A DNA stretch of 64,000 nucleotides from Rhynochetos jubatus. Taxonomy: Eukaryota; Chordata; Aves; Eurypygiformes; Rhynochetidae. Numbering within the stretch: the first letter of the stretch is position 1; every line of letters starts with the position of its first letter. The DNA lies in NCBI GenBank assembly GCA_027574665.1, contig CM050658.1:20224317-20288316 (forward strand). The letters run 5' to 3'. Below, piece by piece: positions 1 to 13,800 of the stretch. A program made the translations under genes and the position numbers. The notes beneath the pieces were generated by a model. That model made no database searches. It was not told the DNA's origin and was given only the letters and a program-made list of their open reading frames with translations.

Positions 1-2270
1 CGTGTGGTCCCCGCGGCTCAGCCCCGACCGCTGTCGCATCGTCTACCTGGAGAACGACGCCCTGGGCCCCCACCAGCAGTGCAGCCGCCTCCGCATGGTG
101 AGCAGCGCCGGGGTGGGGAAGGGGGGGACACCAGCGGGATGGACGGGCTGAGACCTGGCAAAACTCATCCCGCCCCGTGCGTCCCGCAGTACGACTGGTA
201 CACCAAGCACACCAGCACGGTGCTGGAGGCCGTGCCGCGGCAGGCGTGGGGTGAGTACGGCTCTGGGGGCGGTGGGGGGGGCGCGGAGGGGTGCTGAGCA
301 CCGCCGCTCTCGTTACAGGCACCTTCCCGGGTATCTACTGCGGCGCGCTGCCGGGGCTGTGCTGGGCGGCCGACAGCCGTAGGCTCGTGCTGGATACGGC
401 CCAGCGCAGCCAGCAGGTGAGGGCGGCCGGGACGGCATGGCACGGGGGGCACGCGGGGAGGCCGGGACGGGTCAGGGCTCCGCTGGACTCTGCTCTCGTG
501 CCCCTAGGACGTGTTCGTGGTAAACACGGCGACGGGCGACACGACCTCGCTGACGGCCGGTGAGTGTCAGGCCGGCGGGGCCAGGGAGGGTGTCAGTCTG
601 CAGGTCTGACTCCCCCCTCCTCCCCAGATGCCCCCCAGGGAAGCTGGTCTGTCCTCACCATCGACCGGGACATCTTGGTGGCCAGGTTCTCCACCCCTAG
701 CTGCCCTCCCACGCTGGTAAGGTGACGTCCCCCGCCCCCCGGCACCCCCCAGCCCCTCTCTGTGCCAGCACCGACCTGTCTCCCCGTGCAGAAAGTGGCC
801 GTCCTGCCCGGTGCTGGCCAGGAGGCCCGGGCACGGTGGGTCTGCCTGCAGGATGCACCCCCCGTGCCCGGCATCAGCTGGGGCATCCGCACCCTGCGGC
901 CCCCACCAGAGCAGGAGCACCCCCAGTACGGTGAGTGCCTGGGGGGAGCCAGGCTGGGCTCCGCCACCCCCATTGAGCTCTGAGTCCCCCCTCCCTGCCT
1001 CCGCAGCGGGCCTGGACTTCGATGCCATCCTGCTGCGCCCAAGTGAGGGCCCCACCGCCCAGAAGCCCCCCTTGGTCGTGATGCCCCATGGTAAGAGCTT
1101 TCACCCGTCCCGCCGTGCCTCCTGCCCCGGCCGGGCGGCGTCACCCCGGCCTTTGCCTTCCGCAGGGGGTCCCCACTCCGTCTTCACGGCCGGGTGGATG
1201 CTGTACCCAGCGGCGCTGTGCCGCATGGGCTTTGCCGTGCTGCTGGGTGAGTGACGCCGGGCTCCGGGGTGCTGCTGGGTGGCACAGCACCCACGGCGGG
1301 GCGGGGAGAGGAAGGGCTCTGACGTGTGTGTGTGTCCCAGTGAATTACCGCGGCTCGCTGGGCTTCGGCCAGGACAGCGTGGCCTCCCTGCCGGGCAACG
1401 TGGGCACGCAGGATGTGCGCGACGTGCAGGTACGGCCCCGGCAGGCGGTCCCCGTCCCGGGGTGCCCCTTGCTCCCACGGGCGCCCTCAAGGAGGGAAAG
1501 CAGGGCCGGCTGCCTCAGTGGGTGTCCCCTGTGGTGGCAGCTCTGCGTGGAGCGGGTGCTGCAGGAGGAGCCGCTGGACGCCGGCCGGGTGGCACTGGTG
1601 GGCGGCTCGCACGGCGGCTTCCTGGCGTGCCACCTCGTCGGCCAGTTCCCCGACACCTACCGCGCCTGCGTGGTCCGGAACCCCGTGGTGAACATCGCCT
1701 CCATGGTGGCTGCCACCGACATCCCCGACTGGTGAGTACCACCCCCCTCAGCCCCTCCAGCCCCATGGGCCCCGCACGTGCCCCCGGCCCTCTTGCCCGC
1801 AGGTGCCTGACGGAGACGGGGCTGCCCTACGCGCCCGACGCCCTGCCGGACCCGGCCCAATGGACGGAGATGCTGCACAAGTCGCCCATGCGCTACGTCG
1901 ACCGGGTACGTCCCTGTCCCCGTGCCCGTCCCCGTGCCCGGTCCCGTGCCCGTCGCTGCCGGTGCTGATGCCGTGACGCTCCCGCAGGTCCGCGCGCCCG
2001 TGCTGCTGATGCTGGGGGAGGACGACCGGCGCGTGCCCCCCAAGCAGGGGCTGGAGTATTACCGTGCCCTCAAGGCCCGGGGGGTCCCCACACGGTGAGT
2101 GGGGTGCTGGGTGCCCGGGTGTGGGGCACGGGCACGGTGCTAACCCTCCCCCTCTGCCCTCCAGGCTGCTCTGGTACCCCGGGAACAACCACGCGCTGGC
2201 CGGCGTCGAGGCTGAAGCCGACGGCTTCATGAACATGGCGCTGTGGCTGATCAAGCACCTGGGGTGCTAA
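1..2270 (+). CDS. APEH: APEH, acylaminoacyl-peptide hydrolase (3' part, 13 exons)
   Basis: Cytosolic serine oligopeptidase (prolyl oligopeptidase family, S9C) that removes N-acetylated residues from blocked peptides. The 5' half lies left of the window. Exons read: 1-97, 190-250, 319-416, 508-559, 628-716, 792-930, 1007-1090, 1166-1246, 1341-1429, 1541-1731, 1803-1905, 1988-2094, 2165-2270, all with GT-AG borders; the frame begins at base 2 and gives 431 codons to the TAA. The reading matches vertebrate APEH through the end of the propeller and the whole alpha/beta-hydrolase domain. Visible are the oxyanion motif PHGGPH split across exons (1084-1174), the nucleophile GGSHGG (Ser codon 1607-1609), the catalytic Asp in DDRRVP (2024-2026) and His (2190-2192). 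This copy is closer to human APEH than its downstream neighbour, so I take it as the orthologue. Confidence 0.95.
1911..1957 (+). repeat. short degenerate GTCCC/GTGCCC tandem run in an APEH intron
   Basis: The 82-bp intron between 1906 and 1987 is largely alternating CCCGTGCC and GTCCC words. It is too short and irregular for a firm unit length. No coding role. Confidence 0.5.
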
Positions 2271-2295
2271 CGGCCCCCCGCCACTGCCGCCCCCC

Positions 2296-2301
2296 AATAA
2301 A
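2296..2301 (+). terminator. APEH poly(A) signal AATAAA
   Basis: A canonical AATAAA lies 26 bp after the APEH stop codon and gives a very short 3' UTR. The next gene's start lies less than 310 bp further on. Confidence 0.85.
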
Positions 2302-2582
2302 TGCTTAGCTCCACACCCCTGGCGTCTCCGGTGCCAGCGTCACCTCCGCTTCCGGTGCCCCAGGGGGGCTCGTGGCCGCCGGACACCTCTCCCAGGCGGG
2401 TCGGTGCATGCGCTGCCGGGACGCGGCGTGGGAACGCTGCCCAGGCACGGCGGGCAGCGTGGGACAGCTGGGGGGGCTGGCGCCGGCCAGAGCCCTCGCG
2501 CCGCCTGCTCGCGCAGGCCTTGGCCGCCTGCCCGCTGGGGAGCTGCGGGCGCCGGCGGCCCAGCGCGGCGGAGCAGGGCCCC
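2302..2582 (+). promoter_or_regulatory. GC-rich spacer between APEH and the APEH-like gene, presumed promoter and 5' UTR
   Basis: About 280 bp of CpG-rich sequence separate the APEH poly(A) signal from the first in-frame ATG of the second gene. No TATA box is obvious. The transcription start cannot be placed, and read-through from the upstream copy is possible. Confidence 0.4.
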
Positions 2583-2606
2583 ATGGCCTCAGGAACAGGA
2601 CCGGGC

Positions 2607-5600
2607 ATGGAGGTGGGCAGGGGGGTTTCGTGGGTGGGCGGGCACCGTGCCATTTTGGGGGTGGGCAGAGGGGTGAGTTTTCCCTCCAGTGTGCCTTTCC
2701 CCACACCCAGGTGGCTGGCAGCCCTGCTGCCTGCTACCGGGAGCTGAGCCGGTTCCCCACCATCACCCGTGCCGCCCTCGGGGCCACCGCGGAGGGACAG
2801 ACCTTCCTGCTGTACACTGGTGAGCGGGGCACCCCAAGGCGGGCCGTGGGGCTGGTGTGGGTGGGCGCTGACAGCCCCCTTCCGCAGAGTGCAGCCGCCC
2901 CGATCTACCCCGCCGCCGGCTCCTGCGCTTCAGCCGACACTACAGCCTGCGGCGCACAGGCGGCCGCGGCCTCGCCGTCAGCCGGGCAGCGCTCAGCGCC
3001 CAGATCCACAACCAGTACGGCACAGGCGGGATGGGGCAGCGTGGCCGGCGCCCGTAGCGCGCCTGGTGCCCAGTGGCACGGCCATGCCCGCGGCGTGCCG
3101 CCCACCGCAGCCTCCCGCCCGCCCGTAGGCTCCTCAGCCAGGACTCGCCCACGGGGCAGCGCCGCGCCACGCTCAGCCGCTGCCCGCAGCAGGGCCACGA
3201 GCTGCTGGAGGTAACGTGAGCTGTCGCCGCAGCCTCGGGGCTCACCAGGGCGCTGGGTGCCAAGGCCACGGTGCGCCGGCGCTGACTCCCCGTCCCCCCA
3301 AGGTGTGGGACAGCGGCGGGCGCAGCCACAGCGTGGACCTCACGGCACTGGGGAAGCACGGAGAGGTGTACACGGAGGGTAGGGCCCCTTCCCCGTGCCC
3401 CCGCGTCTGCTGCCGGCAGCCCTGGTGCCTGCCCGGTGCCCAGCTGTGCCCATGCCAGGCTGGGCTTTGGCACCCTCTGCCCCGTGCCAGGGCCCTTCGC
3501 CTGCCTGGCCTGGTCCCACTCGGAGACGCGGCTGCTCTACGTGGCCGAGAAGAGCCGCCCCAAACCGCGGCCCCCCTGCCCCTGGGATGTGCCGGGAGCA
3601 GCCGGGATGCTGGAGGAGGATGAGGATGAGGAGGTGGGTGGCAGGTGCCCCACGGGCATGCTGTGCACACGTAAGCGTGCCACGTACTCCACGAGGGTGC
3701 TGTGAGCATCACAGGCATGCGGTGCACCCCGTAAGTGTGCCATGGACCCCCACATCCAAGGGGCTGATGGGGCTGTGCGGCAGGGCGAGCGGTTCGTGTA
3801 CCACGAGGACTGGGGGGAGGCGCTGAGCACCCGCAGCGTGCCCGTCCTCTGCGCCCTGGACCTGGAGGGCAGCAGCATCTCAGTGCTGGAGGGCGTCCCA
3901 GGGCACCTCTCCCCCGGGCAGGTCAGGAGGGGGTGCAGGGGGCCGGGGGAGGCGGCGGGGCCAGCCTGGGGCTGTGGGATGAGCCCAGCTGTCGCACAGG
4001 CCCTGTGGTCCCCGGGTGACCGCGGTGTGGTGTTCGTGGGCTGGTGGCATGAGCCCTTCCGCCTGGGGCTGACCGCCTGCTCCAACCGGAGGTGGGTCCC
4101 CCCCCGGGTACCCCATGCTGTGCCAGGATGCCCACCCCGTACCGGCATGGCAGGGGCCCGGCACGGCCACGCGGCTCCAGCCTGACCCACACCCTCTCCT
4201 CAGGTCGGGGATTTTCCACTTGGACCTGGCCAGTGGCCGCTGTGGTGAGCACAGGGGACACGGTGGGGAGCCCTGGGTCCTGCGGGGGGGTTCCCAGGGC
4301 GCTGACCCCCTGCCACCCACAGAGCTGCTGTCAGCCGAACACAGTGCTGCCTGCTCCCCCCGGCTGAGCCCTGACGGCCAGCGCCTGCTCTACCTGGAGG
4401 GGGCCCTGGGGGGGCCCCACCGGCAGTGTCTGCGCCTGCACATGGTGAGCAGGGCCCCAGGAGTGCCAGGCAGGGCCGTGCCACCGTCCTGGGACATCGC
4501 ATCCTCTCACCGTGCCCGGCTGGGGTGGGGGGTGGGTTTGTCCCCCAATCCCCTTGCCTCAGTTTCCCCATCGGCGGCTCTCCCCAGCTCACCTGGCAGA
4601 CAAGGCAATCGGTGACAGTGCTTGACGTGGTGCAGGAGCCCACAGAGGGTGAGCACGGCGTGGCGGGCAGGCCTGGGTGCTGCCAGGGTCTCAGACCCAC
4701 CCCCACGGGGTGCCCGTGGCCCAGGCTCGCTAGCACCCTGTCCCGCCCGCAGCCTTCGCCGGGCTCTATGCCGACACACTGCCGCTGCGGTGCTGGGCGG
4801 CCGACAGCCGGCGAGCCGTGCTGGGCACCCCACAGCGGAGCCACACGGTGAGCCCTGGAGACGGGGCAGGGGGGGTCAGGGACGTGGCCCCCCCGTGCCC
4901 AGCAGCGCCGTGGCTGCCTGCTCTCTGCCCCCACCTTGCAGGACCTGCTGCTTGTGGACACAGAGGCAGCCACCGTCACCAACCTGACAGCGGGTACGTG
5001 GCACCGGGCTGCCCGCGGTGACCCAGGGAGCATCTGCGAGCGCCGGCGTGTTCTCTGTCCCCAGGGTTGCCTGAAGGGTGCTGGGAGCTGCTCACCCTCC
5101 AGTGGGATCTGCTGGTGGCCACCTGCTCGGCCCCGCATCGCCCTCCCAGCCTGGTGAGCAGAGCCCCGGCACTGCGCGACACAGCACGGCAGCGTGGCGC
5201 AGCCAGGCCCAGCGTGGCATGGCACGGCAAGGCAAGGCACAGCTTGGCAAGGTCAGGCACGGCATGGCATGGCACAAGGCAGTACGACCAGGCACAGCAT
5301 GGCACAGCCACGTGGCACACAATAGCACGGCGTGGCACAGCACGGCACTACAGCGCACTGCGGCCACACTGGGGCTGATCACACCCCGGCGGGGGCCAGC
5401 TGCCCTGGGGCAGGGGTGCCCCGGTGCCACCCGCTGCCATCCCCAGGTGGTGGCGGAGCTGCCACCTGTGGGCCGGGAGTTGCCCCTCGACTGGGTGCCG
5501 GTGGAGGACGCCCCAATCGTGCCTGGTGTCACCTGGAAGACCCTGACGGTCCAGCTGCCCTGCAGCGGGCAGAGCCCCACCGCGCGTGGTGAGCGCCCGG

Positions 5601-6943
5601 GGACCCCCGCCGCACCTGGCTGCCGCCTGGGTGTCGGGGGTCCTCGGGTGGGGGGGGTGGGCAGGGTGGGGGCTGCTGAGCGGGACCCCTTCCCTGGCAC
5701 AGGCGCCCGGGCCTTCGAGGCCCTGCTGCTGAGTCCGACGGACAGCAGGGCACCACACCCTCTCGTCGTGTGCCCCCACGGTGAGTGAGGGGATGGCGGG
5801 GATGCCCCGGTGGCACTGGTGGCACCCCTGGTGACATCCCTGCTGGCCCCAGGTGGCCCCCACGCTGTCTTCGATGCCCGCTGGCGCCCAGGCATGGCCG
5901 CACTGTGCCGTTTGGGCTTCGCTGTGCTCCTGGGTGAGTTCCGGGGACCCCAGGGACACGTGGCCCCTGTGTCCCGCCGGGGATGCGACACCCACGGCCC
6001 CCATCTCCCCAGTGAACTACCGCGGCTCCCTGGGCTTCGGCCAGGCCAGCATCAGCTCCCTGCTCTCCCGGGTGGGCGAGCAGGACGTGGCCGACACCCA
6101 GGTGAGCAGTGCTGCCAGCGGGTGCTGCTGGTGGGGTGCTGCTGATGGGGTGCTGATGGCGGGTGCCCCACGGGCACAGCTGGCAGTGGAGCAGGCACTG
6201 CGCAGCGAGCCCCTGGACCCGCACCGCCTGGCCCTGCTGGCCGGCTCCCACGGAGCCTTCATCGCCCTCCACCTCCTCGCCCGTGAGCCCGAGCGCTACC
6301 AAGCCTGCGCCCTGCGCAGCCCCGTCTCCAACCTGCCCGCGCTGCTGGGCACCTCCGACATCCCCGACTGGTGAGTGCCACCCCCCGTGGCACGCCGTGC
6401 CACCTCGCCGTGGCACCCACCAGCACCTCCGTGCCGCAGGCGCTACACCTCCCTGGGGCTGCCCTACTCCTTCGAGCGGGTGCCCCACACCGAGGACGTG
6501 GCCACCATGCTGCTGCGCTCGCCCATCGTCCACGCGGCACGGGTAAGGCAGGGGTGGGCCAGGTGCAGGGTGCCGGGCGCAGGGCGCCGGGCACCCACCG
6601 CCGGCTGTGCTGCAGGTGCGGACGCCGGTGCTGCTGTGCGTGGGCGCCCGGGACCGGCGCGTCAGCCCCACGCAGGCGCTGGAGCTGTACCGGGTGCTGC
6701 GGGCCAGGGGGGTGCCAGTGCGGTGAGTGGGGTGCAGGGGTGGGGAGCGGGGAGGGAATCCCAAGGTGCCGGCTGAGCATCCCCCATCCTGTCCGGTCCC
6801 GCAGGCTGCTGTGGTACCCGGCAGGCGGCCACGCTCTGACCGGCGCGGAGATGGAGGCCGACGTCTTTCGGAACTGCGCCCGCTGGCTCCTGCGGCACCT
6901 GGGGCACCCGCGGCAGGACGGGCTGGGCCTGCACAGCCCCTAG
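2607..6943 (+). CDS. APEH-like paralogue, complete (22 exons, 720 aa)
   Basis: Second acylaminoacyl-peptide hydrolase gene in tandem. Exons: 2607-2612, 2711-2819, 2888-3014, 3129-3210, 3303-3378, 3491-3633, 3784-3921, 4000-4091, 4204-4244, 4323-4444, 4588-4648, 4753-4847, 4942-4993, 5065-5153, 5447-5588, 5703-5780, 5853-5933, 6013-6101, 6180-6370, 6440-6542, 6616-6722, 6805-6943. They sum to 2163 nt, one open frame (human APEH 732 aa). The propeller half includes VWDSGGR, HEPFRLG and SPRLSPDG. The hydrolase half has PHGGPH, Ser564 (6246-6248), Asp652 (6652-6654) and His684 (6830-6832), with the human triad spacing. Many exon lengths equal those of APEH (52, 89, 81, 89, 191, 103, 107). I chose ATG 2607 for its better Kozak context and alignment; an in-frame ATG at 2583 would add eight residues. 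Odd points: the nucleophile motif is AGSHGA, the N-terminal part is Arg-rich, and there is a 12-residue C-terminal tail. Substrate unknown. Confidence 0.88.
5179..5360 (+). repeat. CA/GC-rich minisatellite in an APEH-like intron (GGCAYRGCA words)
   Basis: The intron between 5154 and 5446 is the longest of this gene. It is mostly filled by degenerate repeats of GGCACAGCACGGCAT-type words of roughly 10-20 bp. The repeat lies wholly inside the intron and does not disturb the flanking splice sites. Confidence 0.75.
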
Positions 6944-7074
6944 CACCCATGGGAGCCCCGCGGCTGTGCCAGCTCCGGGGTGACCGCTGGCTCTGGGGAC
7001 CACACCAGGCCCAGGGGAGGATGGAGCGAGCGTAGCCGGGGGCAGGGTGGGACACGGGTTGGGGTTTGGTGCCA

Positions 7075-7080
7075 AATAAA
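7075..7080 (+). terminator. poly(A) signal of the APEH-like gene
   Basis: AATAAA, 132 bp after the TAG at 6941-6943. It faces the MST1 poly(A) signal on the other strand about 37 bp further on. Confidence 0.85.
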
Positions 7081-7116
7081 CGTGCGAGATCCTGCGCAGT
7101 GCCCCACGGCCGAGCC

Positions 7117-7122
7117 TTTATT
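7117..7122 (-). terminator. MST1 poly(A) signal
   Basis: TTTATT on the plus strand is AATAAA on the minus strand, 39 bp beyond the MST1 stop codon (7161-7163). Confidence 0.85.
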
Positions 7123-7160
7123 GCGCGGCGACGGCTGTGCCAGACTGGGTGTGAGCCGGC

Positions 7161-12382
<5,222 letters not shown>

Positions 12383-12399
12383 GGCGGCGACCCCGCGTC

Positions 12400-13800
12400 C
12401 CCGGGCTGCCGGAGCGCCCGGCCGGCCACAAGCAAATATTTGCCCGCGGGCCCGGGGCCAGGCAGGGCCGGGGTCACCCCGCGGCGGGGCCCAACGAGGG
12501 GCGCGGGGCGGGGCCGAGGGCGCGGGGGCGGGGCCTAATGAGAGAGGGGTGTGGTCTACTGGGCGAGGGGCGTGGCCTACGGCCGGGGTGAGGCGGGGCT
12601 TGGAGCGCGGTGGACGGGGAGGAGGGGCGGGGCGAAGGGGTGGGGCGGGGCCGCGTGGGACGGCCGCGGGGCGCGAGGAGAGGCGTGGCCGCGCGCAGCC
12701 AGGTGGGGCGGGGCCGAGGGGGCGGGGCGGGCGCGGGAGCCGGGCATCGATTGGCCGCGGCGCTCTCGTGCCGCCGGTTGCTAGGCGCCGCGCGCCCCTC
12801 CCCCAGGTACGTGCCCGCGCGGGGTCGCGCTCGCGCCGCGCCGCCCGCTCGGTGCGTCGGGGCCGCTGGCGGCGAGAGCCGGCGGGGAGCGGCCTCCGGG
12901 CCCGGCCGTCGCACGGTGAGGGGCCGCGGGGATGGGGTTGGGGGGTGGCTGGCCGGCCGGCCTCCGCCCGCCGGCGGCGGCACCTGCCGGGCCGCCCTGC
13001 CCTTGGCCTACCGGGCGGGCCGGGAGCGGGGCCGGCAGCGGCAGCGCGGCCTGGGCGGAGGCGCGGCGGGCCCGGGCCTCCCGGTGCGCGGGCAGCGGGG
13101 CGGCACGGCACGGCCCGGCCTCAGCCCCGGCGCGCCCTCTGCGGCCTGCCGGGACCGGGCGGCGGCCCGGGATGGCTGCGGGGTCCGGTCCCAGGGTCCG
13201 GTCCCGGCGCCGCAGCCCCCGCCGTGCCGTGCTTCCCTTCTCGTTTTCCCGCCGCCCAGCCCCCGCCGTGGCCGCTGCTCGGGCTCCGTCCGGGCACCCC
13301 CTCCGGGGCCTGCGGGGCCGGGCCTGCCGGCGGGCGGAAGGCGGAGCGGACCCGGGGCACCGAGTGGCTTGGCCGGCTTAGGCTGTACCGGGCGAGGCGC
13401 GGGGTTTCGCTGCAGCCGCCGGTGGGGGCGGTGGGAGCGGCTCAGGTGCTGGAGCCGGTGCCTGGATCCGCCGGGCTTCCCGGCGGGGTGCACCGAAGCC
13501 CGTGTGGGCTTCCCGGGCCCGGCCCAGCGGGAACCCGGCGTCTCTCTCCTCTCACCGGGACCGGTTTGGCGCCTGGGCGGCAGGTGCGTTTCCAGCTCCG
13601 CGGCGGAGGTGGGTGTCCCTGTGGGTGCCCTGCCCTCGCAGTCCCCGGTGGGCCTGGCAGGGCAGCCCCCGGCCCCGCTTGGGGGGCTCCCGGGGTTGAC
13701 CTTGGGTCTCGCCCCTGCGAGCATGACGAGCGGCAGAGGCTGTTGGGGCAGAGCAGCCCTACAGCCGGGCTGAGCTTCAGCCGGCCGTGCGGGTGGCTAA
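12400..13800. promoter_or_regulatory. CpG island between MST1 and DAG1, presumed DAG1 promoter and first exon
   Basis: Dense CpG with many GGGGCGGGG (Sp-type) boxes at about 12480-12730, an inverted CCAAT box (ATTGG, 12750-12754) and an X-box-like GGTTGCTAGGC from 12776. Possible first-exon donors are CAG|GTACGT (GT at 12807) and ACG|GTGAGG (GT at 12916). In mammals DAG1 has a non-coding first exon and a long first intron, which fits this position on the plus strand. Long open frames across the island are a product of GC content and match no protein I know. Confidence 0.65.
12432..12443. promoter_or_regulatory. perfect 12-bp palindrome GCAAATATTTGC, candidate liver-factor site of MST1
   Basis: The palindrome lies about 50 bp upstream of the MST1 ATG in otherwise CpG-rich sequence. 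TATTTGC fits the FOXA/HNF3 consensus TRTTTRY on both strands, and the AT core could also act as a TATA-like element. MST1 is known as a liver-expressed gene in mammals; the assignment here is inference. Confidence 0.4.

Noticed and set aside
3011..3020. GC-AG intron at TACG|GCACAG in the APEH-like gene
   Set aside because: A normal donor GTACGG five bases earlier (GT at 3015-3016) gives the correct phase with the next exon, which continues into LLSQDSPTG.
6801..6943. Idea that the APEH-like gene is a pseudogene
   Set aside because: All 22 exons have GT-AG borders, the frame is open throughout and the triad is present.
5529..7055. 508-codon minus-strand ORF
   Set aside because: It is antisense to coding exons and introns of the APEH-like gene. 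It is a shadow of GC-rich codons with no family similarity.
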